42,232 bases of DNA. Origin: Leptothrix discophora (GTDB lineage: Bacteria; Pseudomonadota; Gammaproteobacteria; Burkholderiales; Burkholderiaceae_C). The DNA lies in the NCBI RefSeq assembly GCF_030705305.1, contig NZ_JAUZEE010000018.1:1-42232 (forward strand), read 5' to 3'. The stretch's first letter is position 1. Each line of letters begins with the position of its first letter. Made by a program: the position numbers and the translations under genes. Shown here piece after piece: positions 5,715 through 14,061 of this stretch. The notes under the pieces are model-generated. The model ran no database searches. It was not told the origin of the DNA and saw nothing but the letters and a program-made list of their open reading frames with translations.

Positions 5715-7792
5715 GGCGTGGGTCCTGTCGAATCGCTGGCGGCCGCGACATGCGGCGGCGTGGACGCAGCGGGCAAGGTGAAGCGGAAGATCGTGCCACG
5801 GCCTTCGCGGCCGGGCCCGAACGTGAGCGTGCCGCCATGCTGTTCGACCACCGTGCGGCACATCGACAGGCCAATGCCCATGCCCTCGGCCTTGGTCGTG
5901 AAGAAGGGCGTGAAGAGTTGCTGTGCAACCTCTGCCGGAATGCCGGGTCCGCTGTCCTCGACCCGGAAGGCGACCCAGCGTTCGTCGACCGCCTCGGCGC
6001 CCAGCGTGAGCAGGCGCTCGGTCTCGGGCGTGTCGGTCTCCATCGCCTGAAGGCCGTTGCGGGCGAGGTTCAGCAGCACCTGCTCGACCATGGTGCGATC
6101 GCAGCTGATGCGCGGGGGCGGCTGCGCCACGTCGACCTCGACCCGCGCGTGGCTGCGCCGGGCGGCCAGGCGCACCAGCGGCAGCACGGCCTCGATCGGC
6201 TCGTGCGCACGGACGTTCTCGCGCAGCCGTTCGCGCCGGCGCACGAACTGATGGACGCTGCGGATCACCCGTCCGGCCCGATCGGCCTGTTCGGCGACGC
6301 GGGCGAGGGCCTGCCGGATCATGTGCTGCGTCTGGGCATCCGCCGGCTCGTCGCCCGCACCTTCGGGCAGCAGGTTCAGCGAGCCATGCGCATAGCTGGC
6401 GATGGCCGCCAGGGGCTGGTTCAGCTCGTGGCTCAGGAGCGTGGCCATCTCGCCCATGGTGGCGAGGCGGGCGGTGGCCTGCAGCTTCTCCTGCTGCTGG
6501 CGCGTCAGGTCCTCGGCCCGGCGCTGCGCGGTCAGGTCCAGCACCGAGCTCATCCAGCCGCTGCGACGACCGCGGCTGTCGAGCAGCGGCGCCTCGAAGA
6601 TCAGCACCGGGAAGCGCTCGCCGTTGCGGCGCATGAAGATCGTCTCGTGGCCTTCGCGGGGCGGCGCGTCGCCGGCCTGGCGTTCGGCGTGGCGACGGCG
6701 GTAGGTCTCGCGCAGCTCCGGCGGCCAGTAGGGCGGCTGCTGGGCACCCAGCAGGTCCTGCTCGGACCACCCGACCATCTGGCAGAAGGCCGGGTTGACG
6801 TAGGTGATCGCACCGTCGAGCGTGCGGGCGCGCAGGCCCGTCACCAGCGAGTTCTCCATGGCCTTGCGAAAGGCCAGCGACTCGGCCAGCTCGCGCTCGG
6901 CAGCCGCCCGGCGCCGCACGTCATGGGCCAGCAGCCCGACCACCAGGAACAGCGCCGCCGACAGGCCCAGCACCAGCGAGGAACCCACGTGCGACAGCAG
7001 CGACGGCCTTGCCGAGGTGCTGTCCAGCCTCAGCAGCGCGGTGAAGTTGTCGAGATCGACCAGGCGCTCGGCACGGAAGGCGCCCAGGCCGCGCTGCGTG
7101 CCGGCGCGTGCGAGGCGGGTGCCGTCGCCTTCGACCAGGAGGACCTCATGGCCCTGCAGCAGCTCCGGCGGCAGGGCCTGCTCAAGCAGCGCCGCCAGCA
7201 GCGTCGTCGCGACCAGCACGCCGCGCACCTCGCCCTCGATGATCTGCGGCACGCACAGGTCGACCACCTCGCCGCCGAGGCCGCCCTGCCGCGGCACGAA
7301 GTAGCTGCGCGAGTGGATCGGGATGCCGAAGCGCTGGGCGGTCAGGCAGGCGGCCTCGGCGTCGGACTTCAACGCCTCGCGCGGCAAGGGGCCGGGCACG
7401 CTGGTGCGCAGGGCCGACTCGACCTGCGCACGCAGCTCGAAGCGGGCGTCGCGCCATTCGATCCGCACCAGCTCGGGCCGGCTTCGCAGCGTCTCGATCG
7501 CCTCGACATGGAAGCGCGCGGCGTCCAGCGGTGCCCACAGCAACTGCTGCAACGCGACGCTGGCATCGGCCAGCCGCCGCCGCACGTCCACCGCCGCCCG
7601 CGCCGTGGCCTGCTCGGTGGCGTCCTGCAGGCGATTGCGCTCGTTCTGCCAGGTCAGCCACAGCAGGCTGGACTCGACGGCGACCAGCAGCGCCGCCAGC
7701 AGCAGCCAGATGCCGACACGCCGCGAGGTCCAGCGCGGCCAGCGCGCACGCCGGCCGAAGGACTGCGAGAAGGGCAGGGCGAGACGGGACAT
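5711..7792 (-). CDS. Membrane sensor histidine kinase, DctS-like (periplasmic sensor, PAS, HisKA, HATPase)
   Basis: The 693-aa protein has a first membrane helix at about residues 27-48, a periplasmic sensor region of about 220 residues, and a second helix near 270-290 (LVLGLSAALFLVVGLL). A PAS domain follows (TYVNPAFCQMVGWSEQDLLG), then the phosphoacceptor His in LLSHELNQPLAAI (around residue 454), the N box VLLNLARNGLQAM, and the G boxes VEDSGPGIP and GMGIGLSMCRTVVE. This matches the DctS/TodS-like family that senses small organic acids. It overlaps its response regulator and diverges from maeB, which fits malate or another C4-dicarboxylate as signal; that is inference. Confidence 0.9.
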   Translation of the reverse strand: MSRLALPFSQSFGRRARWPRWTSRRVGIWLLLAALLVAVESSLLWLTWQNERNRLQDATEQATARAAVDVRRRLADASVALQQLLWAPLDAARFHVEAIETLRSRPELVRIEWRDARFELRAQVESALRTSVPGPLPREALKSDAEAACLTAQRFGIPIHSRSYFVPRQGGLGGEVVDLCVPQIIEGEVRGVLVATTLLAALLEQALPPELLQGHEVLLVEGDGTRLARAGTQRGLGAFRAERLVDLDNFTALLRLDSTSARPSLLSHVGSSLVLGLSAALFLVVGLLAHDVRRRAAAERELAESLAFRKAMENSLVTGLRARTLDGAITYVNPAFCQMVGWSEQDLLGAQQPPYWPPELRETYRRRHAERQAGDAPPREGHETIFMRRNGERFPVLIFEAPLLDSRGRRSGWMSSVLDLTAQRRAEDLTRQQQEKLQATARLATMGEMATLLSHELNQPLAAIASYAHGSLNLLPEGAGDEPADAQTQHMIRQALARVAEQADRAGRVIRSVHQFVRRRERLRENVRAHEPIEAVLPLVRLAARRSHARVEVDVAQPPPRISCDRTMVEQVLLNLARNGLQAMETDTPETERLLTLGAEAVDERWVAFRVEDSGPGIPAEVAQQLFTPFFTTKAEGMGIGLSMCRTVVEQHGGTLTFGPGREGRGTIFRFTLPAASTPPHVAAASDSTGPTP

Positions 7793-7963
7793 CGCGCCAG
7801 TATCCGGGCTGGTCCTGACCCGCCGCTAAGCAGTTCCTCGCATGGCAGCATCAGGCCGGCGCCGGACACTCCGTGTCGATCCGCCTCGGCAGGCATGCGC
7901 CAAACGCATGGCCGGATGCCGCAGGCCCATGCGCCCGAGTGCCCCGTGGCGATCGGGGCTTCC

Positions 7964-7969
7964 TAGAAT
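7964..7969 (+). promoter_or_regulatory. Candidate -10 box (TAGAAT) for maeB
   Basis: CCTAGAATC lies 80 bp in front of the maeB ATG. The same string occurs before rpe (34071) and before the small gene at 28576, suggesting a preferred -10 form in this genome. No clear -35 was seen. Confidence 0.4.
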
Positions 7970-8048
7970 CCACGCCCCCGTCGACTGATCTGCACGCGCA
8001 GCTCAACTCGCGCAGTCCAACGCCGTCTCCAGCCACAAGGTCCGATCC

Positions 8049-10343
8049 ATGTCGTCCTCCGAAGAGAAACGTGAACAGCTGCGCCGCAGCGCCCTCGAGT
8101 ACCACGAGTTTCCGACCCCCGGCAAGATCGCCATCTCGCCGACCAAGCAGCTGGTCAACCAGCGTGACCTGGCGCTGGCCTACTCGCCCGGCGTGGCCTA
8201 TGCCTGCGAGGAAATCGTCGAGGACCCGGCCAACGCCTTCCGCTACACCTCGCGCGGCAACCTCGTCGCCGTCGTCACCAACGGTACCGCCGTGCTGGGC
8301 CTGGGCGACATCGGCCCGCTCGCGTCCAAGCCGGTGATGGAAGGCAAGGGCGTCCTGTTCAAGAAGTTCGCCGGCATCGACGTGTTCGACCTCGAGATCG
8401 AGGAACGCAACCTCGACAAGCTGGTCGACGTGATCGCGGCGCTGGAGCCGACCTTCGGCGGCATCAACCTCGAGGACATCAAGGCGCCCGACTGCTTCTA
8501 CGTCGAACGCAAGCTGCGCGAGCGCCTGCGCATCCCCGTCTTCCACGACGACCAGCACGGCACCGCCATCGTCGTCGGCGCGGCCATGCTCAACGGCCTG
8601 AAGGTGGTCGGCAAGCGCATCGACGAGGTCAAGCTCGTGGCCTCGGGCGCCGGTGCCGCCGCGCTGGCCTGCCTGAACCTGCTGGTCAAGCTCGGCCTGC
8701 CGCGCAAGAACATCTGGGTGACCGACCTGGCCGGCGTGGTCTACGAAGGCCGCACCGAACTGATGGACCCGGACAAGGCCGAGTTCGCCCAGCCCACCGA
8801 CCTGCGCACGCTGCGCGAGGTCCTGGCCGGCGCCGACATCTTCCTGGGGCTGTCGGCCGGTGGCGTGCTCAAGGCCGACATGGTCGGCAGCATGGCCGCC
8901 AACCCCATCATCTTCGCGCTCGCCAACCCGACGCCGGAGATCATGCCGGAGGAGGTCAAGGCGGTCCGTGACGACGTCATCATGGCGACCGGCCGGACCG
9001 ACTACCCGAACCAGGTCAACAACGTCCTGTGCTTCCCCTACATCTTCCGGGGCGCGCTGGACTGCGGCGCGACGACCATCACCGACGAGATGGAGATCGC
9101 CGCCGTCCGCGCCATCGCCGAACTGGCCCAGGCCGAGCAGAACGACGTGGTGGCCGCCGCCTATGCCGGCGCGACGCTGAAGTTCGGCCCCGAATACCTG
9201 ATCCCCAAGCCCTTCGACCCGCGCCTGATGATGCAGATCGCGCCGGCCGTCGCGCTGGCGGCGGTCGAGTCGGGCGTGGCCACCCGTCCGATCGCCAACA
9301 TGGACGCCTACCGCGACAAGCTTCAGGCCTTCGTCTATGCGTCGGGCACGGTAATGAAGCCGATCTATGCGGTGGCCAAGCGTGCCAAGGCCCGCCGTGT
9401 CGCCTATGCCGAGGGCGAGGACCGCCGCGTGCTGCGCGCCGTGCAGGTGGTGGTCGACGAGGGCCTGGCCTACCCGGTGCTGGTCGGTCGCGGCAGCATC
9501 ATCCGCAGCCGCATCGAGCAGCTTGGCCTGCGCCTGGAAGAAGGCCGTGACTTCGAGATCGTCAACATCGACGAGGACACCCGCTACCGCGAGTTCTGGC
9601 AGACCTACCACGAGCTGATGGACCGCAAGGGCGTCACCGTGCAGCTGGCCAAGATCGAGATGCGCCGGCGCATGACGCTGATCGCGTCGATGCTGCTGCA
9701 CAAGGGGCATGTCGACGGTGTCATCTGTGGCACCTGGAGCAACACGGGCTATCACCTGCAGTACATCGACCCGGTGATCGGCCGCCGCCCGGGCGTCAAG
9801 ACCTATGCCTGCATGAACGGCCTGGTGCTGCCGGGCCGCCAGGTCTTCCTGGTCGACACCCACGTCAACTACGACCCGACCGCCGAGCAGCTCTGCGAGA
9901 TCACCGTGATGGCGGCCGAGGAGATGCTGCGCTTCGGCATCCAGCCGAAGGCGGCGCTGCTGTCGCACTCGAACTTCGGTTCGAGCAACCAGCCATCGGC
10001 GGTCAAGATGCGCGATGCGCTTGAGCTGATCCGCGAGAAGGCGCCCTGGCTGGAAGTCGACGGCGAGATGCACGGCGACACCGCGCTGGATCCGGTCTAC
10101 CGCAAGGAGCTGATGCCGCGCAGCGCGCTGACCGGCGAGGCCAACCTCCTGGTCCTGCCCAACATCGACGCGGCCAACATCAGCTACAACCTGCTGAAGA
10201 CGGCGGCTGGCGGCGGCATCGCGATCGGCCCGGTCCTGCTGGGCGCGGCCAAGCCGGTGCACATCCTGACGCCCTCGGCGACGGTGCGCCGCATCGTCAA
10301 CATGACCGCCCTGACGGTCGCGGACGCCAACGCCGCACGCTGA
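8049..10343 (+). CDS. maeB: NADP-dependent malic enzyme with C-terminal phosphotransacetylase-like domain
   Basis: The 764-aa protein matches the large MaeB class, which decarboxylates malate to pyruvate with NADP. The malic enzyme part (about 1-425) shows [23 protein letters not shown], the metal-binding [11 protein letters not shown], the nucleotide-binding [13 protein letters not shown] and [10 protein letters not shown]. From about residue 430 the sequence is phosphotransacetylase-like ([32 protein letters not shown]). In studied MaeB proteins this domain is regulatory, binding acetyl-CoA, and is not catalytic. It diverges from the two-component pair across 256 bp and is followed by a hairpin at 10359-10388. 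Confidence 0.97.
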   Translation: MSSSEEKREQLRRSALEYHEFPTPGKIAISPTKQLVNQRDLALAYSPGVAYACEEIVEDPANAFRYTSRGNLVAVVTNGTAVLGLGDIGPLASKPVMEGKGVLFKKFAGIDVFDLEIEERNLDKLVDVIAALEPTFGGINLEDIKAPDCFYVERKLRERLRIPVFHDDQHGTAIVVGAAMLNGLKVVGKRIDEVKLVASGAGAAALACLNLLVKLGLPRKNIWVTDLAGVVYEGRTELMDPDKAEFAQPTDLRTLREVLAGADIFLGLSAGGVLKADMVGSMAANPIIFALANPTPEIMPEEVKAVRDDVIMATGRTDYPNQVNNVLCFPYIFRGALDCGATTITDEMEIAAVRAIAELAQAEQNDVVAAAYAGATLKFGPEYLIPKPFDPRLMMQIAPAVALAAVESGVATRPIANMDAYRDKLQAFVYASGTVMKPIYAVAKRAKARRVAYAEGEDRRVLRAVQVVVDEGLAYPVLVGRGSIIRSRIEQLGLRLEEGRDFEIVNIDEDTRYREFWQTYHELMDRKGVTVQLAKIEMRRRMTLIASMLLHKGHVDGVICGTWSNTGYHLQYIDPVIGRRPGVKTYACMNGLVLPGRQVFLVDTHVNYDPTAEQLCEITVMAAEEMLRFGIQPKAALLSHSNFGSSNQPSAVKMRDALELIREKAPWLEVDGEMHGDTALDPVYRKELMPRSALTGEANLLVLPNIDAANISYNLLKTAAGGGIAIGPVLLGAAKPVHILTPSATVRRIVNMTALTVADANAAR

Positions 10344-10358
10344 GTGCGGTGCAGCATC

Positions 10359-10388
10359 GGGGCCGGCGCGCGGGATGCCGCTGGCCCC
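10359..10388 (+). terminator. Hairpin after maeB, probable terminator without U tract
   Basis: GGGGCCGGCG (10359-10368) pairs with CGCTGGCCCC (10379-10388) with one G-U pair and a 10-nt loop, 16 bp behind the maeB stop. No T run follows, so termination strength is uncertain. Confidence 0.45.
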
Positions 10389-10540
10389 AGCGTCGCGCTT
10401 CCTGCTGCGCTGCGGCACGCCCATGAACCGGACATGGCAATCCCGGTCGAGGTTTGCCACAACAAGCACGCAGTGAAAGTTTGCGCACGCTTACAAACCT
10501 CCGAAAGACCGTAGAAGCTGCTGAAAATTGAGGCAATCCC

Positions 10541-10569
10541 TTGAGCTTCAGGGCTCAAACGGATACCAT
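10541..10569 (+). promoter_or_regulatory. Candidate promoter with overlapping dyad before the ribonuclease gene
   Basis: TTGAGC (10541-10546) and TACCAT (10564-10569) are 17 bp apart and could be -35 and -10 boxes. TTGAGC also forms a perfect 6-bp dyad with GCTCAA (10553-10558), which could be an operator. The 5' leader would be about 58 nt. Confidence 0.35.
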
Positions 10570-10633
10570 CCGGCCTCAGTTTTCCAGGGTGCCCTCCGTG
10601 TTTCGAGGCCGGTTCATTCAAGGTGGTGCTTGC

Positions 10634-11080
10634 ATGTCACGGTGGTCGAGATTGGTGGCAGGTCGGGTGGCCCTGGCAGCGGTGGTCTCGTTCTCCGGTC
10701 TGGCTGGCGCATGGAGCGTCGTCGGCATCGGGCTCACGGCGACCCCTGTTGCGCAGGCCCGGGAAACCGCTCCGGCGGCAGTCACGCAAGCGGCTGTCGC
10801 GCTGTCCGAGTTGCCTCCCGAAGCCCGTCAAACGCATCGCCTCATCCTTGTCGGCGGTCCGTTTCCCTACCCGAACAAGGATGGTTCGGTGTTCGGCAAT
10901 CGCGAGCGAATGCTGCCCCGCGAGCCTCGAGGCTACTACCGTGAGTACACCGTGCCGACGCCTGGATCGCGAGATCGTGGCGCTCGGCGCATCGTGTGTG
11001 GCGGGAACCAACCCCGATCTCCGGATGTCTGTTACTACACCCAGGATCACTACACGAGCTTCAAGCGCATCGTGCAGTGA
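10634..11080 (+). CDS. Secreted guanyl-specific ribonuclease (barnase / RNase Sa family)
   Basis: The 148-aa precursor has a basic N-terminus, a hydrophobic segment and a likely signal cleavage after PVAQA (around residue 42). The mature part closely follows Streptomyces RNase Sa from memory: LPPEA, LILVGGPFPYP, FGNRE, GYYREYTVPTPGSRDRGARRI, DHYTSF. By this alignment the catalytic residues are Glu104, Arg115, Arg119 and His139, all present, so it should be active on RNA at G residues. Cys122 and Cys133 could form a disulfide. The ATG at 10634 has AAGGTGG 7 bp upstream. A barstar-type inhibitor gene follows 34 bp downstream. Base composition is lower in G+C than the flanking genes. Confidence 0.93.
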   Translation: MSRWSRLVAGRVALAAVVSFSGLAGAWSVVGIGLTATPVAQARETAPAAVTQAAVALSELPPEARQTHRLILVGGPFPYPNKDGSVFGNRERMLPREPRGYYREYTVPTPGSRDRGARRIVCGGNQPRSPDVCYYTQDHYTSFKRIVQ

Positions 11081-11114
11081 TCGAGGCGAGGACTGAAAGC
11101 GCTAAGAGATCATC

Positions 11115-11510
11115 ATGCTTCTGCAGACCGTGCGTCCCAACATCGTGCAGGCCATCCGGGCCTTCCGAGTGGACGATCTATTGGCGGCGGCCCAGACCAT
11201 GGGCCATCACTTCCTGTACGCCAACCTGGCTTCGGCGCAGACCAAGCAGGACGTGCTGGAAGGCATCGCCCAGGCTTTCCTGTTCCCGGCCCATTTCGGC
11301 AAGAACCTCGATGCCTTGCACGACTGCATGACCGATCTGGTCTACAAGTCGGGCGAGCAGGCAGGCTTTGTCGTGGTGCTCGAACAGCTGCCCGACAACC
11401 CTCGCTTCGACCGCGAGGTGCGTGAACAGGTGCTGGATGTCTTCCGGGACACGGCGGACTTCTGGGGGGAACGCAAGATACCCTTCAGATGCTTTTATTC
11501 TTTTCAGTAG
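11115..11510 (+). CDS. Barstar family ribonuclease inhibitor
   Basis: The 131-aa cytoplasmic protein carries the barstar core FGKNLDALHDCMTDLV. Asp66 and Asp70 correspond to barstar Asp35 and Asp39, the residues that block the ribonuclease active site. The C-terminal part (VVVLEQLPDN, VLDVFRDTADFW) also follows the fold. It is longer than classic barstar (about 90 aa) by an N-terminal extension of some 35 residues. It lies directly behind the ribonuclease gene and would protect the producing cell before export. The 3' end is A/T-rich and ends in a perfect hairpin that includes the stop codon. Confidence 0.93.
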   Translation: MLLQTVRPNIVQAIRAFRVDDLLAAAQTMGHHFLYANLASAQTKQDVLEGIAQAFLFPAHFGKNLDALHDCMTDLVYKSGEQAGFVVVLEQLPDNPRFDREVREQVLDVFRDTADFWGERKIPFRCFYSFQ

Positions 11511-11545
11511 CCCGCTCCCAGGACAACGGGCAATGGGAGCGGGCT
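11509..11545 (+). promoter_or_regulatory. 12-bp perfect hairpin at the barstar stop codon
   Basis: AGCCCGCTCCCA (11509-11520) and TGGGAGCGGGCT (11534-11545) are exact complements with a 13-nt loop. The left arm begins inside the barstar TAG. No T run follows, so a simple intrinsic terminator is unlikely. The right arm contains GGGAGCGG, a possible ribosome binding site for the small ORF at 11549, which the stem would hide unless a ribosome finishing barstar opens it. Confidence 0.6.
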
Positions 11546-11548
11546 GAA

Positions 11549-11680
11549 GTGGCCCCCATCGAGCAGCAGCCGGTCAAGCCGGCGCCGAAGCCGACGAAGA
11601 ATGCCGCGCCGACCTTCGCGCCGCACATGCCGCTGATGAGCAGCGCGTTCGACACCGCCAACTGGCTGGTCGCCGCCTGA
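11549..11680 (+). CDS. Possible small protein or gene remnant (43 aa), unrecognised
   Basis: From GTG 11549 there is a short frame rich in Pro, Lys and Ala (VKPAPKPTK) and ending in FDTANWLVAA. Almost every third codon position is G or C, as in the real genes of this window and unlike the neighbouring barstar end, so this frame looks coded or recently coded. It could be a small gene or the surviving 3' end of a gene replaced by the ribonuclease/inhibitor pair. The frame is open back to an ATG at 11489. I recognise no family. The remaining sequence up to rsmA (11681-11816) holds only hairpins. Confidence 0.35.
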   Translation: MAPIEQQPVKPAPKPTKNAAPTFAPHMPLMSSAFDTANWLVAA

Positions 11681-11719
11681 GCCATCTGGCTGGATCGATT
11701 CGGCATCGCTCGATGCCTT

Positions 11720-11742
11720 CGGGCGGTTGTCCAGACCGCCCG
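11720..11742 (+). other. 8-bp perfect hairpin
   Basis: CGGGCGGT (11720-11727) pairs with ACCGCCCG (11735-11742). A smaller dyad, GGCATCG/CGATGCC (11702-11708/11711-11717), lies just before it and a terminator just after, giving three hairpins in about 70 bp. Confidence 0.55.
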
Positions 11743-11749
11743 ACCCGAC

Positions 11750-11778
11750 AAGGCCCGCCTCGCGCGGGCCTTTTCTTT
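11750..11778 (+). terminator. Intrinsic terminator between the barstar region and rsmA
   Basis: AAGGCCCGC (11750-11758) pairs with GCGGGCCTT (11764-11772) around a 5-nt loop and is followed by TTCTTT. It faces plus-strand transcription from the ribonuclease/inhibitor region. The convergent rsmA gene ends at 11817, so the site may also work on that side, although the T run there is weak. Confidence 0.8.
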
Positions 11779-11816
11779 GGCCGATGCATGGCCCGTCTGT
11801 TCCCGAGGTTGACGCC

Positions 11817-12602
11817 TCAGGCCGACCCGCCCGGCTGGCCCAGCTCGACGGCCAGTGCGACGAACTCGGCCACCGGGACCTCCTCGGCGCGGCGCTGCAG
11901 GTCGAAGGCACTCTGGCTGCCGCGCTGTTCGAGCCAGCGCCCGAGGCTGTGTCGCAGCAGCTTGCGGCGCTGCGAGAAGGCCGAGGCGACCAGCTCGCCC
12001 AGCAGCTTGACGTCGATCGCCGGCGGTTGCGCCAGTGGCGTCATGCGGACCACCGCCGAGTCGACCCGCGGCGGTGGATCGAAGGACTCCGGCGGCACGT
12101 CCAGCAGCGACTCGATGTCGTAGCGCCATTGCAGCATCACCGACAGCCGGCCGTAGTCCTTCGAGCCAGGCGCGCTGGCCATGCGGTCGACGACTTCCTT
12201 CTGCAGCATGAAGTGCTGGTCCTCGACCACGTCGACGTGATCGAGCAGGTGGAACAGGATCGGGCTGGAGATGTTGTAGGGCAGGTTGCCGATCACGCGC
12301 AGCTTCTGGCCCGGGGCGCAGAGCTGTGTGGCCAGCGCGCTGAAATCGACCTTCAGCACGTCGGACTCGACCACCGTCAGCTCCGAGCGCTTGCGCAGCC
12401 GGGCGGCCAGGTCGCGGTCCAGCTCGACCACCGTCAGCTTCTCGCAGCGCGCCACCACCGGATCGGTCATCGCGCCCAGGCCGGGGCCGATCTCGACCAG
12501 TGCCTCGCCGGGCCGCGGATCGATGCTGCGCACGATGCGGTCGAGCAGGGCGGTGTCGACCAGGAAGTGCTGGCCGAAGCGTTTGCGGGCGATGTGTTTC
12601 AA
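11817..12602 (-). CDS. rsmA: 16S rRNA (adenine1518/1519-N6)-dimethyltransferase RsmA/KsgA
   Basis: The 261-aa enzyme dimethylates two adjacent adenosines in helix 45 of 16S rRNA. Motifs are [10 protein letters not shown] at the start, the SAM-binding [21 protein letters not shown], the catalytic [11 protein letters not shown] and the substrate region [12 protein letters not shown]. The start is the TTG at 12602-12600, placing [14 protein letters not shown] at the N-terminus as in relatives; the longer upstream frame has no such similarity. surA ends 46 bp upstream, and the order lptD-surA-rsmA is the usual proteobacterial arrangement (pdxA is not inserted here). Confidence 0.95.
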   Translation of the reverse strand: MKHIARKRFGQHFLVDTALLDRIVRSIDPRPGEALVEIGPGLGAMTDPVVARCEKLTVVELDRDLAARLRKRSELTVVESDVLKVDFSALATQLCAPGQKLRVIGNLPYNISSPILFHLLDHVDVVEDQHFMLQKEVVDRMASAPGSKDYGRLSVMLQWRYDIESLLDVPPESFDPPPRVDSAVVRMTPLAQPPAIDVKLLGELVASAFSQRRKLLRHSLGRWLEQRGSQSAFDLQRRAEEVPVAEFVALAVELGQPGGSA

Positions 12603-12648
12603 GCGGCGGTCCGGTGGACGTACGGGTGATCGAAAGGGACGCCGTGGC

Positions 12649-14013
12649 TCACAGGCCGGGCGGCTCGCGCAGCTCGACGTAGGCGCGGGCGCGCACCTCG
12701 CGGGCCCATTCGAGGTAGGTTTCCTCGTACTTCTGCTCGCGCAGCGCGGCCCGGGCCGCTTCACGCTGCTGGCGCACGTCCAGGCTGACCTGCTTGCGCT
12801 CCAGCACCTGGATCAGGTGCACGCCGAAGCGCGAGACCACCGGCGCCGACACCTCGTTGATCGCCAGCGACTGCATGACCTGCTCGAATTCCGGCACGAA
12901 CTGGCCGGGCGAGGCCCAGCCCAGGTCGCCGCCACCAGGTGCGCTGCCGTCTTCCGAGAACTGGCGCGCCAGTTCCTCGAAACGGACCCGTCCGGCGGCG
13001 ATGCGCTGGCGGAACTCCTCCATCCGGCGGACCACGACCGCCTCGTCGCTGCCGGGGCCGGGGCGCAGCAGGATGTGGCGGGCGCGGGTCTGTGTCACCG
13101 CCAGCGCGGCTTCGCGGCGCTCGACCAGCTTCAGGATGTGGAAGCCGGCGCCCGAGCGCACGACCTGCGGCGCGACCTCGCCAGCCAGCAACGGGCGCAC
13201 CGCGTCGACGAACAGGTCCGGCAGGGCGTCGCCGCGTCGCAGGCCCAGCTCGCCGTTGTTGGCCTTGGACGCGTCCGAGACCGACTTGACCAGCGCGCCA
13301 AAGTCCTCGCCCGCCTTCAACCGCTGCAGCAACGCGACGGCCTGGGCGCGGCGCGCGGCGGCATCGGCCGGCGTGGCGTTCTCGGGCACGGCCAGCAGGA
13401 TCTGCGCGATGTTGTATTCGTTGACCGCGCCGGCCTTCTCGCGCTCGGCGCTGAGCCAGTTCTCGATGTCGGCGTCGACGATGCGCAGGCGGGCCTGCAC
13501 ATCGCGCTCGCGCACCCGCTCCAGCACCATGCGGTCGCGCAGGGTGTCGCGGAAGCGGGCGTAGTCCTGGCCCTCGGCGCGCAGGCGGTCGCGCAGTTCG
13601 GCGACGCTCAGCTGGTTCTGCGCCGCGACGCTGGCCACCGTGCGGTCCAGCTCGGATTCGTCGACGCGCAGGCCGCTGTCGGCCGCGTGGGTCAGCTGGG
13701 CCCGTTCGTCGATCAGCTGGTCGAGCACCTCGCGCTGCAGCGTCTCGCGCGGCGGCAGGCGGGTGCCCGAGCGGCTGGCTTCGGCCTCGGTGCGCTGCAG
13801 GCGGGCCTGTACCTCGCTGTTGGTGACCAGCTCCCGGTTGACGATCGCGACGATGTAGTCGGCGCTGTGGCGCGGGCCTTCCTGGGCCACGCTGGCGCTG
13901 GTCTGGGCCTGGACGTCGCGGGCATGGACCAGCCACAGGGCGGCCACGAGGCAGGAGGACAGCGCGGCGAGGCGCAGGCCGGGACGGAAGGTCGAGCGGT
14001 CAGGAAGGTTCAT
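12649..14013 (-). CDS. surA: Periplasmic chaperone and peptidyl-prolyl isomerase SurA
   Basis: The 454-aa protein helps fold outer-membrane proteins. A signal peptide ([23 protein letters not shown]) is followed by the SurA N-terminal domain ([27 protein letters not shown]) and two parvulin domains, the first from about [15 protein letters not shown] and the second from about [11 protein letters not shown], containing [18 protein letters not shown] short C-terminal helix ends in ELREPPGL. It lies between lptD and rsmA on the same strand; LptD is a known SurA client in E. coli. Confidence 0.96.
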   Translation of the reverse strand: MNLPDRSTFRPGLRLAALSSCLVAALWLVHARDVQAQTSASVAQEGPRHSADYIVAIVNRELVTNSEVQARLQRTEAEASRSGTRLPPRETLQREVLDQLIDERAQLTHAADSGLRVDESELDRTVASVAAQNQLSVAELRDRLRAEGQDYARFRDTLRDRMVLERVRERDVQARLRIVDADIENWLSAEREKAGAVNEYNIAQILLAVPENATPADAAARRAQAVALLQRLKAGEDFGALVKSVSDASKANNGELGLRRGDALPDLFVDAVRPLLAGEVAPQVVRSGAGFHILKLVERREAALAVTQTRARHILLRPGPGSDEAVVVRRMEEFRQRIAAGRVRFEELARQFSEDGSAPGGGDLGWASPGQFVPEFEQVMQSLAINEVSAPVVSRFGVHLIQVLERKQVSLDVRQQREAARAALREQKYEETYLEWAREVRARAYVELREPPGL

Positions 14014-14061
14014 GCGCAGGGTCGTTCAGGTCGGCCGCGGCGACGGGCTGTCGGTCGGACT

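Noticed and set aside
7851-10469. Long minus-strand open frame opposite maeB
   Set aside because: Antisense shadow; maeB has unmistakable catalytic motifs along its full length.
11485-12129. Minus-strand open frame between barstar and rsmA with a hydrophobic segment
   Set aside because: It overlaps the rsmA 3' half and the barstar end; third-position composition favours the plus strand in 11549-11680.
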